NCBI GenBank assembly: GCA_029783825.1 | Contig: JAREIK010005380.1 | Span: forward strand, 1-64,000 | Source of the DNA: Sapria himalayana | Taxonomy: Eukaryota; Streptophyta; Magnoliopsida; Malpighiales; Rafflesiaceae | Direction of reading: 5' to 3' | Length of the DNA: 64,000 nucleotides | In this document: piece after piece, positions 23,286-35,310 of the stretch | Layout: each line of letters starts with the position of its first letter | Numbering within the stretch: the stretch's first letter is position 1 | Made by a program: the position numbers and the translations under genes | The notes under the pieces: generated by a model | What the model was told of the DNA's origin: nothing | Seen by the model: the letters and a program-made list of their open reading frames with translations, nothing else | Database searches by the model: none

Positions 23286-23605
23286 TGTTGACGGGCTGTT
23301 CGTTAAGTTGAGATGTTTAAAGTAAAATTACCAATATGCCCTTAATGAGCAATTATCGGTGTATTACTGTAAAGTATCTCTTTAATAAATTTACGTGTTT
23401 TAATTATCGGACTGATATAAAGCCGACTGTTTTTTTTTGACCTAGCTGCTGGATGGATATTTTTTATTGAATGCTTTGATATTGGTTCCTGCTGCGCGAT
23501 TTTTCTCTCATCTCCTTCTTCTTCTGTTCTTCGTTCTTCTTCTCAGTTCTTGCTTCTGTCTTGAGAATTCCTTGTATTTACAAGGAATAGTGTTATAAAA
23601 CAACA
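23286..23605 (+). repeat. 3' LTR of the copia element
   Basis: 320 bp, near-identical to 18,580-18,900; followed by the target duplication AAAGG at 23,606-23,610. Confidence 0.95.
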
Positions 23606-23610
23606 AAAGG

Positions 23611-24110
23611 TAGGTGGAAAATTAAATATAATATTTAATCTAGAAAGGTAAAAGGCATAGTCAAATGTGACAGCAAAGACATTTTATATTATTTCATGTG
23701 AATTATTTATTAATTATGAATTACAGAATTTTTATATTTTTAAAAGTATAACTAACATATAATAATGAACCAAAAATATTGTAAAAAAGAATCATGAACA
23801 CTGAGAAGTAAAGAGGCCACCCATATCCATGAAAATTTAGGATACAATACAATCATAAACAAGGAAAGGAAAAAACCCCATAATAATTAGTGAAAAGGTA
23901 TTATAAAATGCCACAAACAGACTAGTGAGTGTAAAAATTATATATTAGATAAATATTTAAATACTATTACCTGAAAACTTATATCCAAACTAATCTCAAT
24001 GTGTGACTTAATATGATGGATTTATAATTAGATCCCCAATTACTTTGATTGGGAGAGACCGGCAGGTGATATTCATGTCACGTCCTATTGGTTTGAAATT
24101 AATAAAGTAT
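23611..24110. repeat. Continuation of the large unit after the copia insertion
   Basis: Matches about 12.15-12.5 kb, including a CATAAACAAGGAAAGGA landmark (23,850-23,866) and the segment at 23,990-24,090. No gene. Confidence 0.6.
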
Positions 24111-24114
24111 GTTA

Positions 24115-24798
24115 TTTTGTTTATTTTTATTTATTTTTTGTTGATTTTTTTGTGATTTTTTTGTTTTTTTTTGATTATTTTTTGTTTATTATTGTTGCTT
24201 TTTTTGTTTATTTTTTATTTGTTTTTTTTTTTTTTTTTATTTATTTTATTATTTTATTATTTTATATTTATTATTTTTTATTTTTTATTATTTTATTATT
24301 TTTATTATTTTTATATTTATTATTTTTATTATTTTTTATTTTTTTATTTTTTTATTTTTATTTTTATTATTTTATTATTTTTATTATTTTTTATTATTTT
24401 TATTATTTTTTATTATTTTTTTATATTTTATTTTTTATTATTTTTTATTATTGTATTAAATTTTATTAATTTTTAGTATTTTTTTATTTTTAGTATTTTT
24501 TAGTATTTTATTATTATTTTTATTATTTTTTATTATTTTTTTATTATTTTTTATTTTTTATTATGTTTATTATGTTTTATTATTTTTATTATGTTTTATT
24601 ATTTTGTTATTATTTTTATTATTTTTTCTCGTTTTTAATATTTCCTGATGTTCATGATCGTTCATGATCGTTCCTTATCGTTCCTTGTTTTTCCTTATCT
24701 TTTTTTATCATTTTTTAAGCATTTTTATCAATTTTTTATTATTTTATTTTTTTATTTTTTTTTTTATTTTTTTTTATTTTTTATTTTTTATTTTTTTA

Positions 24799-24843
<45 letters not shown>

Positions 24844-25080
24844 ATTTTTTATTTTTATTTTTATTTTTATTTTTTATTTTTTATTTTTTATTTTTTATTT
24901 TTTTTTATTTTTTTTTATTTTTTTTTATTTTTTTTTTATTTTTTTTTATTTTTTTATTCATTTATTTTTTTATCTTTAATCTTTATTCTTTTATTGTTTT
25001 ATTTTTTTAAAGTTTTTATTCGTTTATTCTTTATTTATTTATTTATTTATTTATTTTATTTTATTTATTTTATTTAAATT
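24115..25080 (+). repeat. Long T-rich (TTTTA/TTA)n low-complexity tract
   Basis: About 960 bases made almost only of T runs separated by single A residues, with very few G or C; a short interruption with GATCGTTC-type words lies at 24,640-24,705. Equivalent positions in other copies (about 12,515-12,553) hold only a 40-base T-rich stretch, so this looks like local expansion. Long open frames over it (24,152-24,476, 24,648-25,077) encode only Phe/Ile/Leu/Tyr and are artefacts of composition. Confidence 0.95.
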
Positions 25081-25904
25081 TGTTGTTTTTGAGCTAATCC
25101 AATCTCAATTATCGACACTATATAACATGACGCGAGTTTCAACCTCAATCATTCAACTAAGAATTTAACTATAATTAAATAAGACTAAATTTTTGAATTT
25201 CATTTGAGTTGCGTGCTGTGCACATTAATAATAATATTTTAATTTTATAAGAAAAATTAAAAAATATATTTTAAAATTTCAATAATATAAATTTATAAAT
25301 TTAATAAATTATTATTTAATAAATGTGACTTTCTAATAAAACCTAGACCATGATCCATAAAAAGCATGTATGTTTCACTTCAATATATCATATACAAATA
25401 CAAGTAAGCTTTTTATCAATATCTCTTGATTTAAGTTTGCCAGAGTGTCAAATTAATAATGTGTTGTAATATATATATATATATATATGATGTCTACAAA
25501 AATGCATATCAAAAATTTATTAAATCTAAATATGATATGTGTGTGTGTGAAAGAAAACCTGATGAATTTTTTCATTGGTTCTGGTTTGCTTTGGGTTGCC
25601 CAACTTTTAGACCCATACCAAATCTTCTTTTACGTTCGGGTTCAAATTTTTTAACACAGGTTTAATCTAGACCCGAGACACCTTTATCCTGAGCTCAACC
25701 TAGACCAAGCAATACTTTAATCTCAACTTTAGTTTTTTCTAGTGCTGGGGTTCTATTTCTCGGGTGGACCCTAACAAGTTGCTTCCCAAACATTTATTAA
25801 CCGAACTAAAATTGAGTTGTGTTCAAGCCCGATGCTCGAGAAGCCCATAAAAAATCCAAACAATAAAAAAAATATAAAAAAAAAAACAATATATGCTCTC
25901 ATCC
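25081..25904. other. AT-rich stretch with no recognised gene
   Basis: Contains an (AT)n tract at 25,470-25,488 and a less AT-rich patch at 25,590-25,850 rich in GGGTTC/GACCC words, similar in style to 27.95-28.02 kb. No coding motif or terminal repeat found. Confidence 0.45.
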
Positions 25905-27265
25905 GACTCGAGCTGGATACCATAATACAATATGTTCTCCCATCGAATATTGATATATGATCAAATAAAATATCAAAGTTCATATTATAATTTTTGAGAG
26001 TTACACTGTCCTCTTGTTATGATCCTATTAAATAATAGTGATTGTTTATTTTTAATTATGATTTATTAGTAAATATAAATGTGTAATTTTTAATGGTGTT
26101 TTAATTCTAAATATTCATTAAAATTGAAACAATATTGATCACAAATGGATGTTTCTCTATGTATATTTTTAATATTAAATGATTTTCTTTCTTGTAATAC
26201 AACTATCGACACAACTTGATAATCTCATTGTAAATGTTTTTGGTAAATATATGTCAACTCACTTATCACCATTTTTAAAAAGAATAAATTCAATGGAACC
26301 AATTATATAGATTAGAAAACAAATCTTAACATAGTTTTGACTATTGAGAACTATAAGTTTGCACTCATATATGTCTGTATAAATCTTATCTGGTAAAAAC
26401 TGAAGTGGAGACTAAATTTTTTGAGAAATAGGTTAAAAGGTTGATGTGATGTGTATATGTTATATTTTGGCTTCTATCTCTCAGATATATTTTACTATCA
26501 GCATCAGTCCATAGCTACTACCTATGACATGATGTTTAATATAGAAAAAATATTTTGAAAAAAATGATTCATTCTGCTAGTCAAAAAGTCATGATAATTG
26601 TGATGAATACTACAATGACTAAAAGTACTCTAGTTGGTGATCATGTTCTCAAAATGATTATTTTTCTAGAAAAACTAGAGATATCTGGAGCTGAGATTGA
26701 TATGGATTCTCAGAATGATATTATTTTTTAATCGCTATTAAACTCCTATAAGTAATTCTACCCGAATTATAACATGAACTAATTATGCTAAAAAAATATA
26801 ATTAGGGGTTATGTTTGTTTTTCATGGTGATCCCACTTGAATGGTTCTAACACTGTATCGAAAAAACATGTAGCACTTTTGGATGGATAGTGGATCTTGG
26901 AAATGCAAGCTACAAATATGTACAATAATATCTAAAGATTAAGTTCATTTTAGTTCCAAAGTTTGTAAATAAACTTTATGGATGAAAAAGTTACATTATT
27001 AGATACGTAATAACATATATATACTATATGGCATGGATAGCTAGAGTAGAATATTTATCTAAAAATTTAACTTTAGCAATAAGTCAAGACACATTGTATA
27101 TTATCATTCAATGTGAGATGTGTTAGAAGAAAAATTTAAATGCCTGGAAAATTATACTAGCAATAATATTAATGATAAGTAAATAATATTTTGTTTGGAA
27201 AATTTAAATGTTTATTCTAGTATGTGTTCCTCATCTAGGATAGTGTGAATTTTTTGGGCCGGCCT
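25905..27265 (-). repeat. Inverted duplicate arm (partner at 4,695-5,925)
   Basis: Reverse complement aligns along 4,695-5,925. The most conserved part is 25,920-25,985. Nothing in it is recognisably coding. Confidence 0.65.
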
Positions 27266-28923
27266 GAGCTAGGTAAATTGGATTGTATTATGTATTTTAA
27301 TCATGAATATTTTATTTTTTAGTTCCTACAAGTTTTTAATTTTTTCAGGTGATGTGCATGAGAAACTAAGAAATTAGATGGAAATTAATAAAAAAAAAAA
27401 ATACAAGTTTATAGCTTATAAAAAAGTATGCCTATGGTGCCCTCATGATAAAGAAATGATCCCATCGACTTCTCTAATGAAAAAAAAAACAAATAATTTT
27501 TGAACAATAATAAAAATAAAGCATTCCGTGTGGAAAAGTATTGTTGCATTTTTCTTAGATCAAAGGAGATGGAGGATTTCATGTCACATACTTAGTATTT
27601 CTGCTAGTCTTTTATATGATACTTAGTCAACTCACTCATTAGATGTGATAAGTTAGTTTCTTGCTCCCCTTACAAGTGATACTCAACTTCTACAAATACT
27701 TTATGAGGAATGAGAACCCAAGAAAATACTAGAAATAAAAATACCTAGTATTTAAATAATATAAATATAAATTTTATTAAATTTCATATATTCCTTTAAT
27801 CGTGAATTTATGTAATATAACACTAACATTAAAATTAATTATAATTATTTTAAATATAAATATTTTACAATACCAAGCATTTGTATTTATTGGGTTACTA
27901 AGGAATTTTTTTTCCCACATGAATAACCATCTAAAATGTTATCGTTGGAATTCATGTTGGGTCAATTTGAATAATTTGAACCCGAGCCAAAAAAAATATT
28001 AGGTTCGAGTTCGAGTTACAATCTTCCAAATCAATAAATTTAAAAAACTAATGCTTGCCAAGTCGTCATGTCTATAATATAAGGCTTGAAAGCCTAAAAT
28101 AAATTAACTTCTAAAATTTATAGTAGGAATAATTTTAAAATTTAATTTAAGTTTTAAATTATAAAATTATGATACATCAAAGAAATATTTAAAAAGTAAT
28201 AATTTTTAAAATTATATTATTTAAATATATAAATTATTTAATTTTAAATATTATTTTAATAATTTTTTTCTAGACCATTATGCAACCCGGCCCAAATCTA
28301 AGCTAACTTGAGTTTCATAATATAAAATCATGTTTCATAGTCAATTTGACTATGAAACAAAAATATGCTCCCATCAAATTTTTAAATTTGAACTTTATTC
28401 ATATCTCAAAAAAGTAAAAATACTATGTTTTACAATTAAAAAAATGAGTGACATTTATGTCTTGGTACATAAAAATCTAAGTAATTAAAAAATGTATAAA
28501 AAATAATATTTAGGTGTCCAAACAAAAATATATTTATGTATGTGTGTGTATTTGTTTTGGACCCGTAAACATAATTTTCACAAAAAATTAACTTTATCAT
28601 TCAGAATTAAAAAAATATATACTAAATTCAAAAATAATTAAGTTTACATGCACTAAAATGTATCAATTCAATTTTACCAATCGAATACATAAAAATTAAT
28701 GAATTTTGGGTTTTAATTGAAAAATTACAATTTAATGTTTTAAAATCAATTTTCAAATTCCAAAAATATTTTCTATTTTACATGATATTTAATAAAAGAG
28801 CTCGCCACTTTTGGGTTCAACTTAGGTCTTTCACCCTAAGCAAAATAATCGTTAACCATCTGAACATTCAAATCCTAAGGGTATTCATGAAATTCACAAA
28901 AATTCAATCATAGTAGTTGAAAT
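27266..28923. other. AT-rich stretch with no recognised gene
   Basis: No coding motif seen. It includes a perfect 12-base inverted repeat with a 3-base loop at 28,332-28,358 (GTTTCATAGTCA...TGACTATGAAAC) and several AT-only patches. Confidence 0.45.
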
Positions 28924-28925
28924 TA

Positions 28926-28952
28926 CAGTAGTCTCCCACTTAAGTACGCAAC
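28926..28952 (+). repeat. Left terminal inverted repeat of the pogo-like element
   Basis: About 27 bp; pairs with 30,202-30,228. Begins CAGT as in pogo-group termini. Confidence 0.85.
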
Positions 28953-29035
28953 TTGAACATTAGATATTAGTGTATACTTTACCGATAGGTACGTACTCTA
29001 GCTCTCCAAACCCAAATCAATTATTTTTCGTTGCA

Positions 29036-30111
29036 ATGTCAAAAAAAACCTAATGGCAAGCGTCTGAATGAGTCCCAACGCTGCGAGATCATTTTGAAAC
29101 TCAGTAAGTTGAACCCTCCAAGCAAACGCTTACTAGCACGTGAGTACGACCATAGCGAAGGCTCTATTTGAAAAGTTTGGGAGAAACGAGAGTTGATGAT
29201 AGAGCGATCAGCTTTGCTCTCTAAAGAAACTAAGGAGAAAACCTTTCGTGCTTCAGTCGAAAAATTTACCGAACTTGAAGATATGCTGTACATCTGGATT
29301 GATAGCATGATTTTGTGCCAGGCTCCCTATTCCGCCATCCCTCGTTGGTGCCAAAGCAAAAAGCATTGCTTCTACTTTATCGATCCTAGAATTAGATTTC
29401 AAGATGTCGTGGCAATGGCTTAGTCATTTCAGGGCACATCGATGTCGACATAAAATGCTTCTCCATGGAGAAGGAGCTAAGGTTGAAAAAAGCGATCCGG
29501 AATTACTATTAGCTTTAGATGAGTTATACTCTATCATCGCTCTATATGACCATGTGAATGTCTACAATATTGATGAGACCAGCTTGTTTTTCCATTTGCT
29601 TCCCAAATATACCCTTCTAATGCTGAGCGAGGACATTTCAAGCACTAGAGGCAAAAAGAAAGCCAAAGATCGTGCTTCTTGGATAGTCTGCGCCTATGCA
29701 TCGGGAACACATAAAATTCTATGCGTATTGATGGGAAAGCTGAAAGAACCAACATGTATTAAAGACCGTCAGTAGCTAGTTCCATATTTCAATCAAGCGA
29801 AAGCATGGATGAACGTGGAAATATGCTGGAAATAGTTCAGTGATATCTTTGTTCTGTAAGTCAAAAAATGAACCGGTCGCCCAATTCTTTTGTTAATGGA
29901 TAATGCACTGGGACACTTTGATGCCTTCGAACGTGAAAACATCCGTATAATTTTCTTTCTGCCGAACAGTACCAGTTGGAAATAGCCATGCGATATGGAA
30001 ATCATCACAACTCTCAATAAATGCTATAAGTATCTATATTTCAAGGATGTCCTTGACTTTTACGTGCTTGACGAGGAGTCAAAGCAGCAAAAAAGGGATC
30101 TTGACAAATGA
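29036..30111 (+). pseudogene. CENP-B/pogo-like DDE transposase pseudogene
   Basis: The ATG at 29,036 leads into an eight-A run (29,041-29,048), after which the frame is off by one. The next frame gives a CENP-B N-terminal helix-turn-helix (NESQRCEIILKLSK, LLAREYDHSEGSI), interrupted by TGA at 29,169-29,171, then the second DNA-binding helix region to 29,420. After a frameshift near 29,405 the DDE_1 nuclease follows: YNIDETSLFFHLLP (first Asp, 29,572-29,574), RGKKKAKDR, LLMDNALGHFDAFE (second Asp, 29,899-29,901) and PCDMEIITTLNK (third Asp, 29,992-29,994). TAG at 29,983-29,985 precedes the third Asp. All three catalytic Asp codons survive although the gene is broken. Several stops look like C-to-T changes (CGA to TGA, CAG to TAG), consistent with methylation decay. 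Confidence 0.88.
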
Positions 30112-30201
30112 TGACGATCCATGACATGTTCCACTAACAAATATTGAACCCTAAAATTTTTGGCATAAAATGCGTACTTAATAGGGATGCATACTTAAAT
30201 G

Positions 30202-30228
30202 GGTGCGTACTTAAGTGGGAGGTTACTA
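30202..30228 (-). repeat. Right terminal inverted repeat of the pogo-like element
   Basis: Pairs with 28,926-28,952; the terminal base is A where the left arm predicts G. Confidence 0.85.
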
Positions 30229-30339
30229 TATAGATATTATTCCTTTAATGAGTGATAACTAATTTGAGCATGCAAGGCCTAAAACTATAATAAAAAATAG
30301 AGAAGAAGAAGATATATCCTTAGAGAAATTACTGGAAAA

Positions 30340-30680
30340 CAAATGAAATCAAATTGGTCTACCCAACTTGTACATACCCGATAAGATGGAGGGTTCATAC
30401 CGATAGTTATTAAATTTATAATATATTTTGTACTTTAAACCATAACTCTTGAATCCATAAAAGTAGTCTAATAATAATAGTAGAATATTTATCCAATATT
30501 TTAATTTTTTTTTCATTTATACACAAATTTCTCCAGATAGTGAATATTCACTATGTTGTTGAAATATACTATTCATGATTCCAAAACATATAAATATTAT
30601 GCTAAATGTATAATTATATACTAAGTAATATATTATAAAAGTATTATAAAAAATTTTAAAGAATTAAAAAAATATATATA
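30340..30680 (-). repeat. Direct repeat, left member (candidate copia 3' LTR part)
   Basis: Matches 34,970-35,310 in the same orientation, starting with AAATTGGTCTACCCAACTT and ending at a TATTATAA...AATTT stretch. The two copies flank minus-strand copia integrase remnants, which makes them candidate LTR pieces. TG...CA ends could not be fixed. Confidence 0.55.
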
Positions 30681-32379
30681 TATCATAATCATTTAAGGTC
30701 ATTATAATTTCATCATTATTATTATTGACGAAATATGATTGTAATTCTTGATATCTTACATAAAGATTTCTACACTAATTAAGTAGAATTTCAACGATGT
30801 TTGTATTCATAATAAAATTTTCTCTTTTAGGAATCAACGAAATTATATAAATTATAAAATTCTTATGATCTATTAGATGAATAAACATTTTATAGAAAAA
30901 TGGATAGCTTCTAATGATGGAAATAATAATATTAACATGACTTGGGATATTAAATTCATTATATGATAAATATATCTCGAATGAAATTCTTCTTTTAATT
31001 TAAAAAGATGGTCTCTCATATGTGACTCAATATGAATAATATAGGTTGGTTGGCATGTAGGATTTCTTAGAACAATCTCAAATGGAGCAAGGGAACTAAA
31101 GATGATCTCAAAATAACAATATCCATATTATTTTGAACTTTATAATATTTACATATTTCTATTATTTAATCTCAATCTCATCCTTACCTTACCTACATGA
31201 AAATTAAAAATCCACCAAAAAAATAATATTATTCAAGGATATCCAATGAATTAATTTCTCTAAGAAGTTCAGAGTCTAAGAAATTATTGTTAATCATGTC
31301 ATATAAACTAAATTGAAAGGAGGCAATATGCATAGTTTTGTCTTTGGACTACTTAGTTGTAATAGTTATATTCATAAGAATATTATTTACTATTATATCC
31401 ATCATATTTCTACTTTCATATATTTTAGAATAAAAAAGTATGAACCCTTCTCATGGTGTAATGGGGTTGTTTGTGTTCTTTGTTGTCTCAAAATAATATA
31501 TTATAATTGCACTAGTCTAATATATTGCGTCAAATAATTCTTTTGCCTTATTTATTAATGTTTTTATAATTTAAGACACTAATTAATATTTTTAGATTTA
31601 TTATCGCTGTAGTTGTTCCCATTATCTATGATTTGGTCCTTCTTGCTACTTTCAGCACCTACATTAAGCTGAAAGATGAAGGAGAGATATATTTTTTCTT
31701 TGTCCTTATGAGACTTAGCCCCACCTCCACTTTTCATGATTATTTAATTTATCTATAAAATAGTATGATAATGATGCTGCAAAGGGTGTTAATTTTTTGC
31801 AAAGAAAGTTTCATTCCTTACACATAGATTAATGATGTCATTTTAATTAATTGAAATGCCATCATCCACAACATCAACATTTTAATTAATTCAAGTGCCT
31901 AGCTATTTCCATATCTTTATTTACAAAGAGCTCAAAGGACATGTTTTAAATAAGTTGTTCTCTTGAAGTAAAAGAATAAAAGCTCAGTAATATATCATTG
32001 TAAGGACTACATTTACAAAAAGACTTAGCAGCCTAACTTACTATAATGAAGTGTATAATGAATTAAGTGGAAAACTACCTGAAAAGTGAACACAAATTTT
32101 CAAGAATCTCTTCACAAGCCTGGCTAACATGGTGCGATTGGGTAATCATTAATAGAATAAAAAAAAAAGGCCTCTAACTCTTAGTATCCCTTTTGTTTCC
32201 TTTAGGACAATGCTAAAAGGAAAATGAGGAAAGAAAGGCCATAGCATGCAAATTTAATTCAGTCAAATACCACCATTGTGGTTTGTGGATGATGACTTTT
32301 AAATTAATTAAAATGCCGCCATTATTGACAACAACATTTAATTTAATTCAAATGTCATTGTCCTCGTAGCCGGCATTGC
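30681..32379. other. Mostly uninterpretable stretch between repeat and copia remnant
   Basis: No reverse transcriptase or RNase H motif is recognisable on either strand, although this is where they would lie if the flanking repeats are LTRs. Two related patches with ATTAATT...AATGCC...CAACA words occur near 31,845-31,900 and 32,300-32,360. Confidence 0.4.
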
Positions 32380-34060
32380 GCACTACTTAGATGTATATGA
32401 AAGCTTTGCAGTTAAATACTATCAAATAATGATATAACATATCTTTAATAGTCCAAATTTATTGGGATCATTTCTATTTGGTGTAGCAGTTAGACTAGTG
32501 TTCATTACATCCACATTCACACATATAGCTTGTCTCTAAAATTTTTAGGGAAGATGTGTGTAAGAAAGTGTGAACAAGACTATCTACTTGACAGTTTGAT
32601 TTATCCTCTCTCCAATGATGTCCAATAAGGCATCTTGTTTGGTATTTTTCCAAGTCCAATATCAAGGGATACACAATAGCTTGTAAATTGACATTTGTGT
32701 TTCTTCTATTATAAGATTATATACAAAGTATTTTCTTATTAGTCTCTCTCTTGACTATGATATAGGAATCCTTAAAGATATGTAAGACATTGTCTTGTAT
32801 TTTCAATGTAATACTCACACATTCTTAGAGTAGTCATTAATGAATGTCACAAAATAAAGGAACTCACTTTATTTTCTTCTCTTCAAAGAGTAAACAACAA
32901 TAAGTATAAGATCAAAAATATTCAATCCCTCGAAGGAAAAAAAGAGTGCAATGGTACTATATGGTTTTTTACAATCATATAGTCTATTCACTCATCAAGA
33001 GATGATCCATGGCAAAATAGTAGGATATTACTTCTAGTAAGTAGATGAAGGTCTTTCTTACTCACATGGCAAAATTTTATGTGCCAGAGACCAATTTTAT
33101 TTTTTTGATTAATAATATTTACATGATCCTTAGGAAATCTTATTAAAAGAGCACAAAGTACACTATTTTTAATCCCTCATAATGACTAATGACCCATTAA
33201 CTAATTTCAAACAATCATCATTAAAATTACTTCACATATCTCATGTCATCTAACATGCCTATGGATATTAAATTCGCTTAAATGTCTGGTATATAAAGGA
33301 TATTTTTCATCATTAGATGATGTCTAGTTTCTACTTGCATATAAATATCTCTCATGCCTAATATATATGATGTCCATTATTATTATCTATATTTATTATG
33401 TCATAATCACCATGTATGTATATAGTAAAGAAGTCAGTATACAGGGTATTGTAACATAAAACTTATTTGTCAATAATCTATCACCTTTATGAGAAACTAA
33501 ATTAGCAGATTTAGCACCATTATTTAGTTTCATATCACTTTTCAAGATAATATTTGTTTCTCTTTTAGGTTTATCTTTTCTCACTATTAATGTAGTTTTT
33601 TAAGAATAGTAGTCATTTTTACATATCTCATCTTGTTATTGTGATAAATTTTTGATTACTTTTTTATTCCTTGACTTGTCTTTGAAAGATATTTTTTTTG
33701 TCAGTCAGTGTATGCCTAGTAGTTCTACTATGTCATATAATTATTTGATATCATATAATTATTTGATGTAGAGATAATCATCATTTTATTTTTTTCAAAT
33801 AGAATAATTAGTTACGTATAACTTCATTATCAAAGAGTAGTCCTCCATCATAGTAAATGTCAAATTCAACCATGAATAAATCACACACAAAAATGGCACA
33901 ACTTATCTCTGATATGTGTGACGTTATTGGTATCATAATAATTTGATATACACTTTAAAATATCAAATAATATGATTCGACATGGGTATCACTAAACGGC
34001 TTCCTCAATAGATGCTTTGATACTAATTGGTATAAATAACACGCTCTCATACTATTTGAT
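32380..34060 (-). pseudogene. Ty1/copia protease-integrase remnant
   Basis: Reading the minus strand from 34,060 downwards: a weak match to the copia primer site (TAGTATCAAAGCATC, 34,011-34,025) is followed by a protease/pre-integrase relic, then GLWHIKFCHVSKKDLHLL (about 33,060-33,110). That matches the LWHxRLGHxSxxGL motif of the GAG-pre-integrase domain. Next come decayed integrase blocks, including GERINQTVKQ (about 32,590-32,620) where the family has (V/A)ERMNRTI. The catalytic Glu of that motif is kept. The whole stretch is riddled with stops and frameshifts. Identification rests on motif order, each motif being weak alone. Confidence 0.65.
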
Positions 34061-34969
34061 TGTATCATGGAGATACTCTGATATTATTTATTGGGTAAGT
34101 TGGTAGGGTTAGTGATTATTCTAAAACTACTAAAATGTCATAAATTATATTTTATCTAGTACAACGAAAACTTTTATATTTTCAAGAACCAAGTGAGATT
34201 TAATTTTTATTTTTTAGAATTGTCCAATTTTCAATAAAATAAATTATATCCAAATTTTATTTTATTAAGATAATCAAATATAATTAATTAAAATAACATA
34301 AAATTCAAAGTAAAATTTACAACCACCGTTTCGAATTAACAAATGGTAAGGACTTTTGATAGTTATTAATATCCATAAACACTGAACACACCAAAATTAC
34401 AAATCAACAAGGCAAATTTTTTTAGAATATAAAATTCTAGAAATCATAAAATTTTAGAACCATTACGTGAACATGAGATTTTGAGTAAAATATTTCAGAC
34501 ATTGTTCCACTATATTCTTTAAGTTAAGTGTTGCTTTCATCAACTTCGTGCAAGAGTAATCTTTAAATTAAATTCTTGATAAAAGGGAAGTTTTTATCCA
34601 AAAACTTTTCACACCAACTTCAGTTAGATGACCCGACAGAATGGAATGAATATGTACCTTAATCAATTCTTTGGTTTTATTTTGTTTAACCACAAAACAC
34701 TGACAAGAAAAGACATCACCATCTCCTCCCTCTTTTGAAAAATGCACATTTATATGTGATTTTTTTCCTTTCTCAGACACTGCAATGCACATTTATGTGA
34801 CATTTGATTTTATATTTTAGTTTTCATAATATGAAAAAATATAATGTGTTCTTAGTCCACCATGTACTCACAAAAAAATACAAAAACCAAAAAAATACAA
34901 AAAATTAGTAACTAGAAAATTAAAAATTTTATATAATTATTTAAATTAAAGCAAAATCAAACTAAAATA
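34061..34969. other. AT-rich stretch with no recognised gene
   Basis: Lies between the copia remnant and the right direct repeat. If the primer-site relic at 34,011-34,025 is real, part of this would belong to the 5' LTR or to a later insertion. The open frame at 34,568-34,792 has no recognisable motif. Confidence 0.4.
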
Positions 34970-35310
34970 CAAATGAAAATCAAATTGGTCTACCCAACTT
35001 AGTCCACCATGTAGCTATCAGGGTTCATCCTGATAGCTACAAAATTTAAAATATTTTCTATACCTTAAACCTTAACTCTTGAATTCTTAAAGTTAATGAA
35101 TCACAAAATAGTGGAATAGTTATCTAATATTTTAATTTTTTTTTTCATTATACACAATTTTCACAAAAAAGTGGATATTCCCTATGATGTTGAAAACTCT
35201 ATCCATGGTTCTAAAGAAAATAAATTTTATACTAAATCTATAAGTATATACAAAGTAATATATGTTAGAAGTATTATAACAAAATTTCAAGAATGACTTT
35301 TGGAAGTCAT
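34970..35310 (-). repeat. Direct repeat, right member, with a perfect hairpin
   Basis: Partner of 30,340-30,680. It contains a perfect 12-base stem with 6-base loop at 35,011-35,040 (GTAGCTATCAGG...CCTGATAGCTAC), degraded in the left member. Confidence 0.55.

Larger units (their letters stand above)
18580..23605 (+). mobile_element. Nearly complete Ty1/copia LTR retrotransposon
   Basis: Two LTRs of about 320 bp begin TGTTGACGGG and end AACAACA. The element is flanked by a perfect 5-bp target duplication AAAGG (18,575-18,579 and 23,606-23,610). The internal region has a primer-binding site, two-knuckle gag, protease, integrase, reverse transcriptase and RNase H in copia order, then a G-run polypurine tract. 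The coding region is broken by at least seven frameshifts or stops, so it could move only with help from another copy. The LTRs differ at about 15 positions by eye out of 320, which implies a fairly recent insertion relative to the surrounding decayed repeats. It sits inside a Harbinger-like copy. Confidence 0.95.
28926..30228 (+). mobile_element. pogo/Tigger-type (Tc1/mariner superfamily) DNA transposon, degenerate
   Basis: The element is flanked by TA on both sides (28,924-28,925 and 30,229-30,230), the target duplication of Tc1/mariner elements. Terminal inverted repeats match at 22 of the first 25 bases: the left starts CAGTAGTCTCCCACTTAAGT and the right, reversed, starts TAGTAACCTCCCACTTAAGT. 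Extra copies of a GCGTACTTA-like word lie just inside the right end (30,171-30,206). Total length is about 1.3 kb, a single-gene size for this group. It encodes a CENP-B-like transposase with frameshifts and stops. Its base composition is visibly richer in G and C than the flanks, which suggests a younger or foreign origin relative to the neighbourhood. Confidence 0.88.

Noticed and set aside
24152..25077. Overlapping open frames of 101-137 codons rich in Phe, Ile, Tyr and Leu, looking like membrane proteins
   Set aside because: They translate a T-rich low-complexity tract in several frames at once; the absence of stops follows from composition (few TAA, TAG or TGA when A is isolated among T runs).
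29404..29775. Treating the 123-codon DDE fragment as a functional host CENP-B-like gene
   Set aside because: It is flanked by TIRs and TA duplications, and the frame is broken on both sides, so it is a transposase relic.
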